Source of the DNA: CAZEBW01 sp964510205
GTDB taxonomy: Bacteria > Chloroflexota > Anaerolineae > VGOG01
Assembly (NCBI GenBank): GCA_964510205.1
Contig: CAZEBW010000009.1
Location: forward strand, 17,515-81,514
DNA length: 64,000 nt
Direction of reading: 5' to 3'
The notes beneath the pieces are model-generated. The model was not told the origin of the DNA. It saw nothing but the letters and a program-made list of their open reading frames with translations, and made no database searches. Shown here one piece after another: positions 1-7,141 of this stretch. Numbering within the stretch: position 1 is the first letter of the stretch; every line of letters begins with the position of its first letter. A program made the translations under genes and the position numbers.

Positions 1-101
1 GGCTGATGAGAGAAGCGGGGGTGAGCGCCCAGAAGGGACGGGGCAGGGTGGACGCCGTAGCCGCAGCGGTGATCTTGCAGGATTATCTAGATTCTAGTTG
101 A
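1..101 (+). CDS. ruvX: C-terminal end of RuvX/YqgF Holliday junction resolvase (partial)
   Basis: An open frame runs in from the left edge (frame starting at base 3) and stops at TGA 99-101, encoding about 32 residues. The last residues, GRVDAVAAAVILQDYLDS, match the usual RuvX/YqgF ending (VDA-AA-ILQ-YLD). The family is an RNase H-fold nuclease implicated in pre-16S rRNA 5' processing and Holliday junction resolution. ruvX is often followed by mltG, as here. The active site is outside the window, so the assignment rests on the C-terminal motif and the neighbour. Confidence 0.72.
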   Translation, partial: LMREAGVSAQKGRGRVDAVAAAVILQDYLDSS

Positions 102-114
102 TACAGATATAAGG

Positions 115-224
115 CATTGCGGCAAAAGTGACACTAACCGCTCGCGACGGATTGCCAAATCCGTCGCCCAGCGGCTGGATCTGGCGATCCAGCCGGAGCA
201 AAGTGCGACTTTTGCCCCGATGCG
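115..224. repeat. Cloverleaf-like nested inverted repeat
   Basis: Outer arms of about 21 bp (115-135 and roughly 202-222, about 17 of 21 matching) enclose two perfect hairpins with 4-base loops: 144-153 with 158-167 (arm GCGACGGATT) and 173-181 with 186-194 (arm GGCTGGATC). It lies between ruvX and mltG and encodes nothing. It could be a small mobile palindromic element or a structured leader of mltG. Confidence 0.6.
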
Positions 225-273
225 ATATAAGTAACTAATATCTTGCAGAAATAGCTAGAAATAGTTGCAAGTA

Positions 274-1407
274 ATGAGAAAAAGTAAGAAAGCAAATTTT
301 ATCGTGAAAAAATTATTGATATTGATTCTGTGTTTGGTTATGCTGGTGAGCGTGGCTGGTTGTGGTCTGAGCCAGCAGGGGGAGGGTGGGAGTTCGTCCC
401 GTGTGGTCGAGTCGCTGGATGACTTCTTGTTGATGGGCTACCTGGCCCTTCATCGAGCAGACATCTCCACGCCGGCTAGCGATGATCCAACCCCGGTGGT
501 CTTCGTGGTGGAGCCAGGGGATACGGCAGGGGACATCGCTCTTCGGCTGAAGCGGTTGGGCTTGATCGCCGATGCCGAGCTTTTCCGCCAGTTGGCTCGT
601 TACGAAAAGGCCGATAGCAAGCTGGAGGCCGGCCGATACGAACTGCGAGCAAACATGACCATGGGCGAGATCATTGAGGCCCTGCAGCACGGGCGTCTCG
701 CGGAGATCGCGGTGACCATTCCCGAAGGCTGGCGAGCTGAACAGATCGCCGAGATGCTGGCGGAAGAGGTGGGCGTTGACGGCGACGAGTTTCTGTCCCT
801 GGTGCGGGGCGGTCATTTTGATTACGAGTTTTTGCAGCACCGTCCGCCGGCGGCTACTTTGGAGGGCTTTCTCTTCCCCGACACCTATCTCCTCCCGGTT
901 CAACCCGCAGCTTTGGACATCATTGAACGCATGTTGGCCAACTTCGATCAGCGGTTCACGGCGGAGATGCGCCAGGCGGTCGTGGAGCAGGGGATGACCA
1001 TCTACGAGGTGGTGACCCTGGCCTCCATTGTGGAGCGCGAAGCGGTGGTGGCGGAGGAGCGACCGATCATCGCCGGCGTCTTCCTCAACCGGCTGGAGGA
1101 CGGCATGAGCCTGGATGCTTGTCCGACGGTGCAGTACGCTTTGGGCTACCAGCAAGATGCGGGCCAGTGGTGGAAAACGCCGCTGGCCTTGGAAGAGTTG
1201 GAGCAGGTCAACTCTCCCTATAACACCTACCTTCACCGGGGGTTGCCGCCCGGCCCGATCTGCAGCCCAGGCTTGGCCTCGATTCAGGCTGTCCTAGAAC
1301 CTGCGGAGAGCGACTACCTGTACTTCTTGGCCAAAGGCGATGGCTCCCACGCCTTCGCCGAAACCTTCGAAGAACATCTTCAAAACCAGCAGAAGTATCA
1401 GCCGTGA
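274..1407 (+). CDS. mltG: MltG-family endolytic murein transglycosylase, lipoprotein-type N-terminus
   Basis: MltG cleaves nascent peptidoglycan glycan strands at the outer face of the membrane. The N-terminus has a hydrophobic segment ending in VAGCG, a lipobox, so it is probably lipid-anchored; many family members have a plain transmembrane helix instead. A LysM-like segment (VVFVVEPGDTAGDIALRL, about residues 72-90) is followed by the YceG domain. That domain has the catalytic-Glu motif ASIVEREA and the late conserved motif GLPPGPI. ATG 274 was preferred over the upstream in-frame TTG 265. The length of about 377 aa is normal. The stop TGA 1405-1407 lies inside a stuttering repeat and overlaps the next frame by four bases. 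Confidence 0.93.
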   Translation: MRKSKKANFIVKKLLILILCLVMLVSVAGCGLSQQGEGGSSSRVVESLDDFLLMGYLALHRADISTPASDDPTPVVFVVEPGDTAGDIALRLKRLGLIADAELFRQLARYEKADSKLEAGRYELRANMTMGEIIEALQHGRLAEIAVTIPEGWRAEQIAEMLAEEVGVDGDEFLSLVRGGHFDYEFLQHRPPAATLEGFLFPDTYLLPVQPAALDIIERMLANFDQRFTAEMRQAVVEQGMTIYEVVTLASIVEREAVVAEERPIIAGVFLNRLEDGMSLDACPTVQYALGYQQDAGQWWKTPLALEELEQVNSPYNTYLHRGLPPGPICSPGLASIQAVLEPAESDYLYFLAKGDGSHAFAETFEEHLQNQQKYQP

Positions 1408-1499
1408 GATGTAACAACGTGAAACGTGAAGCCGTGAAATGTAACAACGTGAAGCGTGGACAGAAATTCACGCTTCACGTTTCACTTTTCATTCTGGGA
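1404..1499 (+). repeat. Stuttering heptamer repeat with inverted half
   Basis: Units of the type cGTGAAA/cGTGAAG recur several times and are followed by the complementary cTTCACGTTTCAC form, so the transcript could fold back. The block supplies the mltG stop codon and the presumptive GTG start region of the next gene. The same words reappear at 2078-2100. Confidence 0.7.
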
Positions 1500-2579
1500 T
1501 GCCTCCTGCTCAGTAGTTGCGCTAGGCGACTGCCCATGCAGTCGCACCTGGGCAGCACCCAGCCGGTGGTCAAGATCGGCCTGGTAGCTCCGTTTGAGGG
1601 ACTCTATCGCGACCTGGGCTATGAGGCGCTCTACGCCGTGAAGCTGGCGGTACGGGAGAGAAACGAAGCCGGCGGCGTAGGCGGCCACATGGTGGAGCTA
1701 GTGGCTCTGGACGACGGCAACGATCCGACTCAGGCGCCGCTGCAAGCCAGAAAGTTGATGATTGATCCTGATGTCATGGGCGTCATCGGTCATTTCTCCG
1801 ATGAGACGGCCCTGGCGGCCGTGGATGCCTACCATCGGGCTGGCCTGGCGCTGATCACCTCAGCGGCAGCGAACGCTGTCACGGAGCAGGGCGACCCTGA
1901 GATCTTTCGCCTCTATGCTCGCAACGGTCTTTTGGGAGCGGAGGCGGCCCGCTATGCCGTGGAGGAGTTGGGCGTAAGCCGCTTCGCCGTCCTGCGCGGC
2001 CGCGATGATCTAGCTGATGCCTTTATTCGAAGGGCCGAGCAGTTGGGCGCTGAGGTCGCGCTGGATGCCAACGCCGATTTCACGTTTCACGTTTCACGTT
2101 GCTGCCAGTGGACTTCACTGGCGTCTGCTGAGCTGATTTTCTTCAGTGGGAGCGCGGTTGAGGGAGGGGAGTTGATAGCGCAGTTGCGACAGGCGGGCAT
2201 CGAGGCCATTTTCCTGGGAGGGAGTGCGCTGGACAGCCCGCTGTTCCGCCAGATCGGCGGGGAGGCCGTTGGGGGATCGCTCTACATAACCGCCGCGCCG
2301 AAGATCGAATCCGCAGCGGCGTTTCCTGCTGACTTCGTGTCCGGCTACCAAGCCCTGGCCGTCCGGTTGCCAGGCTCCCAGGCCATTGTGGCCTATGATG
2401 CCGCTGGCGTTCTCCTGGAAGCGCTAGACAGAGCAATTGCATCGCAGGGAAGCCCGGCCCGGCAGGCCGTCGTCGCCGAGTTAGGGGCGATCCAGGATTA
2501 TCCGGGTCTGCTCGGCTCCCTTACCTTCGATGACAGAGGGGATTTGGTGGATCCGCAGACATACGTTTATGGCTTTTAG
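1404..2579 (+). CDS. ABC transporter substrate-binding lipoprotein, branched-chain amino acid type
   Basis: This is a periplasmic-binding-protein type I fold of the Peripla_BP_6/LivJ family (VVKIGLVAPFEGLYRDLGYE, then ERNEAGGVGG). Such proteins deliver amino acids or similar solutes to an ABC importer. A hydrophobic segment ends in LLSSC, a lipobox, so it is probably an outer-face lipoprotein. The start is uncertain: GTG 1404 and several later in-frame GTG codons all lie in a stuttering repeat, and mature protein begins near residue 38. No permease or ATPase is adjacent, so the partner transporter is elsewhere or it acts only as a sensor. Residues around FTFHVSRCCQW are encoded by another copy of the repeat, an apparent in-frame insertion. 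The stop overlaps the convergent pdp stop. Confidence 0.82.
   Translation: MRCNNVKREAVKCNNVKRGQKFTLHVSLFILGCLLLSSCARRLPMQSHLGSTQPVVKIGLVAPFEGLYRDLGYEALYAVKLAVRERNEAGGVGGHMVELVALDDGNDPTQAPLQARKLMIDPDVMGVIGHFSDETALAAVDAYHRAGLALITSAAANAVTEQGDPEIFRLYARNGLLGAEAARYAVEELGVSRFAVLRGRDDLADAFIRRAEQLGAEVALDANADFTFHVSRCCQWTSLASAELIFFSGSAVEGGELIAQLRQAGIEAIFLGGSALDSPLFRQIGGEAVGGSLYITAAPKIESAAAFPADFVSGYQALAVRLPGSQAIVAYDAAGVLLEALDRAIASQGSPARQAVVAELGAIQDYPGLLGSLTFDDRGDLVDPQTYVYGF
2078..2100 (+). repeat. In-CDS copy of the TTCACGT stutter
   Basis: Three tandem TTTCACG units lie inside the substrate-binding protein gene, in frame (encoding FTFHVS). The same word occurs in the intergenic stutter at 1404-1499. 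Confidence 0.65.
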
Positions 2580-3880
2580 CTTATGATCTCGTGTATGAGG
2601 GGCGGGCGCTCGACGGGCTCCTCGCTCCAGGAGTAGGCTTCTAGGAGCCTGCGCTGGGCGTCGGCGAGCTTCTCCTCGTGACTGGCGTGGATGGTCAGCA
2701 GCGGTTCGCCTTTTTTGACATAATCCCCGATCTTTTTGGCCAGCACGACGCCGACAGCGTGGTCAATGGGGTCTCCCTTGTGGGATCGGCCTCCGCCGAG
2801 GAGGGCCGCCGTCAGGCCAACCTCCATCGCGTCTAGGCCGGCGACGTAGCCGGAGCGCGGGGAGGGCAGCTCTTCGACAAGGGCTGCTTGGGGTAGTAGG
2901 GAAGGGTTGTCAACATAAGCTGTGTCGCCCTTTTGGCCCACTATCCAGTGACGGAATTTGCGCCAGGCCTGGCCGCTGTCTAGTTTGTTCTGCAGCAGTT
3001 TGCGGGCCTCGTCGGCGTCTGGGACGCGCTCGGACAGAAGCAGCATCTGTCCGGCGATGACCAGGCAGTGCTGGAGGAAGTCGGCGGGGCCTCGGCCATG
3101 CAGCGTGGCGATGGCCTCTTTGAGCTCCAGCGCGTTGCCCACCGCTCGACCGAGGGGTTGGTTCATGTCGGAGATGACGGCTGCCACGCGGCGGCCCAGC
3201 TTTTCGCCGATGTCTACCATTGTGTGCGCCAGGGCTGTGGCTTCGTCTCGGGTGTGCATAAAAGCTCCGAGGCCCACTTTGACATCTAGCACGATGCAGT
3301 TAGCGCCGCTGGCTATCTTCTTGCTCATTACAGAGCTGGCGATGAGGGACGTGTTGCTCACGGTCGCCGTTACATCGCGTAGGGCGTAGAACTTGCCATC
3401 GGCCGGGACCATGTCGGCTGTTTGCCCAACCACGACGGTGCCGTAATCGCGCAGTGTGGCCATGAACTCCTCGGTAGAGAGGTCGGCCTGGAAGCCTGGG
3501 ATGGACTCTAGTTTGTCCAGCGTCCCGCCGCTGAAACCCAGACCTCGGCCCGATATCTTTCCCACGGGCAATCCTGCAGCGGCGATCAGGGGGGCGACTA
3601 CCAGAGTGGTCTTGTCGCCCACGCCGCCAGTGGAGTGCTTATCAACCACCAGAGGGGCGATGGGTGAGAGGTCCATCGTCTTGCCTGATTGGGCCATAGA
3701 CATCGTGAGGTCAACGGTTTCTTGCTCGTTCATCCCGTTGAGATAGATGGCCATGAGCAAGGCTGCCGCTTGGTAGTCGGGTATCTCGCTTTGGGTGAAA
3801 CCCTGGACGAAGAAATCAATCTCTTCAGTAGTAAGGGGATGCCCGTCGCGTTTCTTGGCGATAAGGTCAACTGCGCGCAT
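2576..3880 (-). CDS. pdp: Pyrimidine-nucleoside (thymidine) phosphorylase
   Basis: Cytosolic nucleoside salvage enzyme that splits thymidine/uridine with phosphate into base plus (deoxy)ribose-1-phosphate. The family signature is complete: SGRGLGFSGGTLDKLES at about residue 115, preceded by the phosphate-binding KHSTGGVGDKT. Length is 434 aa, typical for class II nucleoside phosphorylases. ATG 3880 was chosen because AAGGAGCC precedes it and MRAVDLIAKKRDG is the normal N-terminus. The frame extends 29 codons upstream without conserved sequence. The gene is convergent with the binding-protein gene with a 4-bp overlap and no visible terminator between them. Its promoter lies at 3938-3967. Confidence 0.95.
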   Translation of the reverse strand: MRAVDLIAKKRDGHPLTTEEIDFFVQGFTQSEIPDYQAAALLMAIYLNGMNEQETVDLTMSMAQSGKTMDLSPIAPLVVDKHSTGGVGDKTTLVVAPLIAAAGLPVGKISGRGLGFSGGTLDKLESIPGFQADLSTEEFMATLRDYGTVVVGQTADMVPADGKFYALRDVTATVSNTSLIASSVMSKKIASGANCIVLDVKVGLGAFMHTRDEATALAHTMVDIGEKLGRRVAAVISDMNQPLGRAVGNALELKEAIATLHGRGPADFLQHCLVIAGQMLLLSERVPDADEARKLLQNKLDSGQAWRKFRHWIVGQKGDTAYVDNPSLLPQAALVEELPSPRSGYVAGLDAMEVGLTAALLGGGRSHKGDPIDHAVGVVLAKKIGDYVKKGEPLLTIHASHEEKLADAQRRLLEAYSWSEEPVERPPLIHEIIS

Positions 3881-3937
3881 TGGGGGGCTCCTTGTTTCGG
3901 TATGGCAAGGGTGTAAGTGCTGTGAAAAGTATTTGAT

Positions 3938-3967
3938 ATTATAGCACAACCCTGTGAAACATGCCAA
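3938..3967 (-). promoter_or_regulatory. Sigma70-type promoter for pdp
   Basis: On the minus strand TTGGCA (3967-3962) and TATAAT (3943-3938) are separated by 18 bp, 58 bp ahead of the pdp start. Confidence 0.6.
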
Positions 3968-4028
3968 TTAGTCGCTTTCTGCTAAAGCCGCTGTGATGAG
4001 CGGCGACATCGTGCGAAGGAGTGTGAAA

Positions 4029-5996
4029 ATGAAGAAGGTGGATATCATTCTATCAAATGGCACAGTGCTTACCATGAATGACCGCCTGGACGTTTTTCCT
4101 CAGGGATCGGTGGTTATAAAGGATGGCCGCATCGTCGCTGTTGGGCCAACGGGCGATTTGCATGGAGAGTACGAGGCTGAGCAGACGATTGACTGCATGG
4201 GGCAGGTGATCACGCCCGGTTTGATCAACGCGCACACGCACGTGCCCATGAGTCTGCTCAGGGGGTTAGCTGACGATCTGCGTCTTGACGTATGGCTGTA
4301 TGGCTATATGCTGCCTGTGGAGAGGGAATTTGTGAATGAGGAGTTCTGCTACTACGGCACCCTGCTGTCTTGTGCAGAGATGATTCGCTCAGGCGTAACC
4401 TGTTTTGCGGACATGTATTACTTCGAGGATGAGGTGGCCAGGGCGGCGCAGGAGGCGGGGATGCGGGCCATCTGTGCAGAAACCGTCATGAAGCTGCCGA
4501 CCCCGGATGCGGCGAGTTACGATGAGAGCCTAGAATACTGTAGGCGTTTTATTGCCGGTTGGAAGGGCCACGAACTGATCGTGCCCGCCATTGGCCTGCA
4601 CTCGGCTTACACCTCCACCCCGGAAATGTTAGGAGAAGCCGTGCGCTTGGCCCAGGAAAACAATGTGCCGCTGCTCATCCACGTTGCGGAGACGGAGGGA
4701 GGCGTAGAGGGCACCCGGCAGCTCTATGGTTCTGCTCCGGCCTTCTGCCTGGATGATTTCGGTGTTCTGAGTGGAAGCACTTTGGCCGTCCATTGTGTGC
4801 ACTTGACTGAGGAAGAGATGGAACTGATGTTGCAGAAAGGCGTTGGCATTGCGCACTGTCCAACCAGCAATCTGAAGCTTGCCAGCGGCATAGCCCCTGT
4901 GGCTCGCCTGCTGGATATGGGCCTGGACGTTGGCATTGGCACGGATGGTCCCGCCAGCAACAACGATCAAGATATGTTCGAGGAGATGCGTTTGGCGGCT
5001 TTGTTGGCCAAGGGCGTCACGCGGGACCCCAAGGCTGTCCCGTCGCGCACTGCGTTCGCCATGGCCACCATCGGGGGAGCGCGAGCCCTGCATCTGGATC
5101 ACATTACAGGTTCCATTGAGGTGGGTAAGCAAGCTGATCTGGCCGTAGTGGATGTGGATGTTCTTCACGTGACGCCGAAGTTTCATCTGTCATCCGATAA
5201 CGTTTACTCTCGATTGGTGTACTCTGCTAAGAGTGGAGACGTGCGGCATGTTATGGTAAATGGGCGACTGTTGATGAAAGACAGGGAGCTCCTCACGGTG
5301 GATGTTGAAATGATAGCCGCTGAGGCGCAGCGCATCGCCGATGGGGTCAATGCTTTCATGATGCGAAGAGAGGAGAGTCTTCTGGACAAGCTGGTGGCCA
5401 TTGGCGGCCTGGAGTGGAGGGAGACGTTTGAGGTACAGGTGAAAGGCAAGGTGAAAAGCGATACCAAGGTCAGCGAAGGGCTGGCTCATTCAGACATTAC
5501 CGCGGTATGGAGACCATCGGTACGGGATCAGTATGATACCTACCTCCTTTTCACAGATCAGAGTCAGGGTTACATTCGACATCGTGAGGACTATGTCTCC
5601 CGGGAGCAAGAGATTCCCGAGTCCATCTATACCTTGACCCTGACAGGCCCCAGCAGCGAGCAGGAGTTCGACAATTCCGTGCTGCTCTCCCGTTCCCGCT
5701 TTACCTCCCCGGCCGATCGAACCCTGCGCTTCTACTGTGAGTACTTTGAGCCAGATAGCGTCAAGGAGGTGCACAAGCATCGCCAGCGGTGGCATATCAG
5801 GTACAAAGGGGTGGAGTTCGCCGTCAATCTTGACCGCTTGACCAAGCCGGTTTACGAGGGAATTTTCTTGGAGATCAAAAGCCGAACTTGGTCAAAGCAG
5901 GATGCGGAGCAGAAGGCCCTGTTAATAGGGGAGTTATTAGATGTGTTCAGCGTGGATTGTGAGAGTCTTCTGAAGCAAGATTACGTGGATTTTTAG
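4029..5996 (+). CDS. MTA/SAH deaminase-like amidohydrolase fused to a CYTH-like domain
   Basis: Residues 1 to about 435 form a cyclic amidohydrolase of the MtaD/SsnA/TrzN-like group. Metal ligands are visible: INAHTHVPMSLLRG (HxH), LIHVAETEGG (His), AVHCVHL (His) and GIGTDGPASNN (Asp). That group deaminates 5'-methylthioadenosine, S-adenosylhomocysteine or adenosine. Residues of about 455-650 are extra and resemble a CYTH/triphosphate-tunnel domain: FEVQVKGKVK near the start, YIRHRED, then NLDRLTKPVYEG and FLEIKSRTWS. This assignment is by eye. ATG 4029 was chosen because AAGGAG lies 7 bases upstream; an in-frame GTG at 3993 would add 12 residues. Known family members are about 430-450 aa, so this 655-aa form is a fusion. 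The gene stands alone, divergent from pdp. Confidence 0.85.
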   Translation: MKKVDIILSNGTVLTMNDRLDVFPQGSVVIKDGRIVAVGPTGDLHGEYEAEQTIDCMGQVITPGLINAHTHVPMSLLRGLADDLRLDVWLYGYMLPVEREFVNEEFCYYGTLLSCAEMIRSGVTCFADMYYFEDEVARAAQEAGMRAICAETVMKLPTPDAASYDESLEYCRRFIAGWKGHELIVPAIGLHSAYTSTPEMLGEAVRLAQENNVPLLIHVAETEGGVEGTRQLYGSAPAFCLDDFGVLSGSTLAVHCVHLTEEEMELMLQKGVGIAHCPTSNLKLASGIAPVARLLDMGLDVGIGTDGPASNNDQDMFEEMRLAALLAKGVTRDPKAVPSRTAFAMATIGGARALHLDHITGSIEVGKQADLAVVDVDVLHVTPKFHLSSDNVYSRLVYSAKSGDVRHVMVNGRLLMKDRELLTVDVEMIAAEAQRIADGVNAFMMRREESLLDKLVAIGGLEWRETFEVQVKGKVKSDTKVSEGLAHSDITAVWRPSVRDQYDTYLLFTDQSQGYIRHREDYVSREQEIPESIYTLTLTGPSSEQEFDNSVLLSRSRFTSPADRTLRFYCEYFEPDSVKEVHKHRQRWHIRYKGVEFAVNLDRLTKPVYEGIFLEIKSRTWSKQDAEQKALLIGELLDVFSVDCESLLKQDYVDF

Positions 5997-6016
5997 GCGG
6001 GGCAGCTCGGCCACCA

Positions 6017-6098
6017 CTTCGCGTAGTCACTAACCTCATTTCAATTATCCCCCAGTTGGTTCCAAAAAAGGGATAACTAGGCTATGCGAAATGAATAG
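6017..6098. repeat. Dispersed element 2, copy A
   Basis: Imperfect inverted arms TTCGCGTAG and CTATGCGAA bound about 80 bp of non-coding DNA. A second copy in the opposite orientation lies at 10102-10179, with matching end sequences (ATTCATTTCGCATAG and GACTACGCGAAG). Confidence 0.55.
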
Positions 6099-6201
6099 TG
6101 GTGGTGAATGAGCGCACGCGAGGGAGGCAATGTAAAGAACGCAGGGGGGACTAGGGGGGACTTCTCGTGCTCATGATCAGAGGATAGGCGGGCAGGGGAA
6201 G

Positions 6202-6240
6202 GCAAAATGCCTGTGGGGAAGGGCCCCACAGGCATTTTGC
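6202..6240 (-). terminator. Hairpin terminator after tmRNA
   Basis: A perfect 17-bp stem (6202-6218 with 6224-6240, five-base loop) starts one base after the tmRNA CCA. The T-tract is short (TTTTGCC), so it acts as an intrinsic terminator or processing hairpin. It may serve both strands. Confidence 0.75.
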
Positions 6241-6241
6241 T

Positions 6242-6607
6242 TGGTGGAGATGGCGGGAATCGAACCCGCGTCCAGAGAGTTCAGCCCGGAATGTACTACA
6301 AGCTTAGTCGGTCTTTTGTTTTTCGTTCGAGTCAGCCCCAACCGACAGGGTCTGATTCGAACTAGCCGATCCAAGCTTTTTGGGCTTGGCTTGGATGCCC
6401 TCCATCGGCGTCAAGAGCATCGCACCCCGATTTCTATGACATCTGCTCCAGCCCTATCGAGGGGAGACCTGGGCAGACGTGGCCGCCCTTAGGCAGCCAG
6501 AGCGAGTCGTTGTTCGCCAGTTATTTTAGTTGCCCTTGTTTCACGAGGGTAGGGCACCTCGGCTTGCAATTCTTGGCCAGCCATCCCTGTCGATACCTTT
6601 CATCCCC
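6242..6607 (-). ncRNA. ssrA: Transfer-messenger RNA (one-piece)
   Basis: tmRNA rescues stalled ribosomes and adds a degradation tag. The 5' end GGGGATG (6607-6601) pairs with CATCTCC before the ACCA end at 6242, with one G-U pair. The T-arm GGGTTCGATTCCC is intact. The tag frame at 6518-6489 reads GGC GAA CAA CGA CTC GCT CTG GCT GCC TAA, giving GEQRLALAA. The resume codon GGC and the GE- start resemble the Dehalococcoides tag I recall, and the LALAA end is the usual protease signal. CCA is encoded. smpB lies 69 bp upstream on the same strand. Length is 366 nt, normal for one-piece tmRNA. Confidence 0.96.
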
Positions 6608-6625
6608 AGGATAGCACTGACTATA

Positions 6626-6654
6626 ATTATAGCATACCTCTCGCTTTTTTGCAA
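6626..6654 (-). promoter_or_regulatory. Promoter of tmRNA
   Basis: On the minus strand TTGCAA (6654-6649), a 17-bp spacer and a perfect TATAAT (6631-6626) lie about 19 bp before the mature tmRNA 5' end. That leaves room for a short RNase P-processed leader. Confidence 0.75.
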
Positions 6655-6676
6655 CTATGCCAACTATGCAAAGTTG

Positions 6677-7141
6677 TCATAATCCTCTTTCCCGCCTGGC
6701 TAGAGCGCGCTCCACTTTGCGTCGGTCCTCACGCTTGCGAATGGCCTGGCGCTTATCGTAGAGTCTCTTGCCCCGGGCGAGGGCGATCTCCACCTTGGCC
6801 CACTTGTTGTTCTTGAGGTAAAGGCGCAGGGGAATGATGGTATAGCCTTTCTCTTGCACTTTGCGCTCCAGGCGATCAATCTCTCGACGGTGCATAAGCA
6901 ACTTGCGGAGACGCTTCGGCTCGTGCCCGCCCTGCCTTGCCTGCTCGTAAGGAGCGATGTGGGTATCTACTAGCCAGAGTTCGCCATCCTTCACCTGAAC
7001 ATAGCTGTCGCGCAGATTGACCCGACTAGCCCGCACCGATTTGATCTCCGTTCCGGTGAGGACCAGCCCAGCTTCATAGGTCTCATCAATGAAGTAATCG
7101 TGACGGGCTTTGCGATTGGTGGCCACTGTTCTACTCTTCAT
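6677..7141 (-). CDS. smpB: SsrA-binding protein SmpB
   Basis: SmpB binds the tRNA-like part of tmRNA and places it in the ribosomal A site and mRNA channel. The 154-aa protein shows the family core: ARHDYFIDETYEAGLVLTGT, EIKSVRASRVNLRDSYV and HIAPYEQ. The basic C-terminal tail (KREDRRKVERALARRERGL) is the part that enters the mRNA channel. The start overlaps the end of the upstream protease gene by 11 bp, implying translational coupling. tmRNA follows directly downstream, so protease, SmpB and tmRNA form one rescue/quality-control group. Confidence 0.97.
   Translation of the reverse strand: MKSRTVATNRKARHDYFIDETYEAGLVLTGTEIKSVRASRVNLRDSYVQVKDGELWLVDTHIAPYEQARQGGHEPKRLRKLLMHRREIDRLERKVQEKGYTIIPLRLYLKNNKWAKVEIALARGKRLYDKRQAIRKREDRRKVERALARRERGL

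Noticed and set aside
6241..6492. Protein-coding frame starting MVEMAGIEPASREF
   Set aside because: This is the well-known false translation of the reverse complement of a tRNA-like 3' end; the locus is tmRNA.
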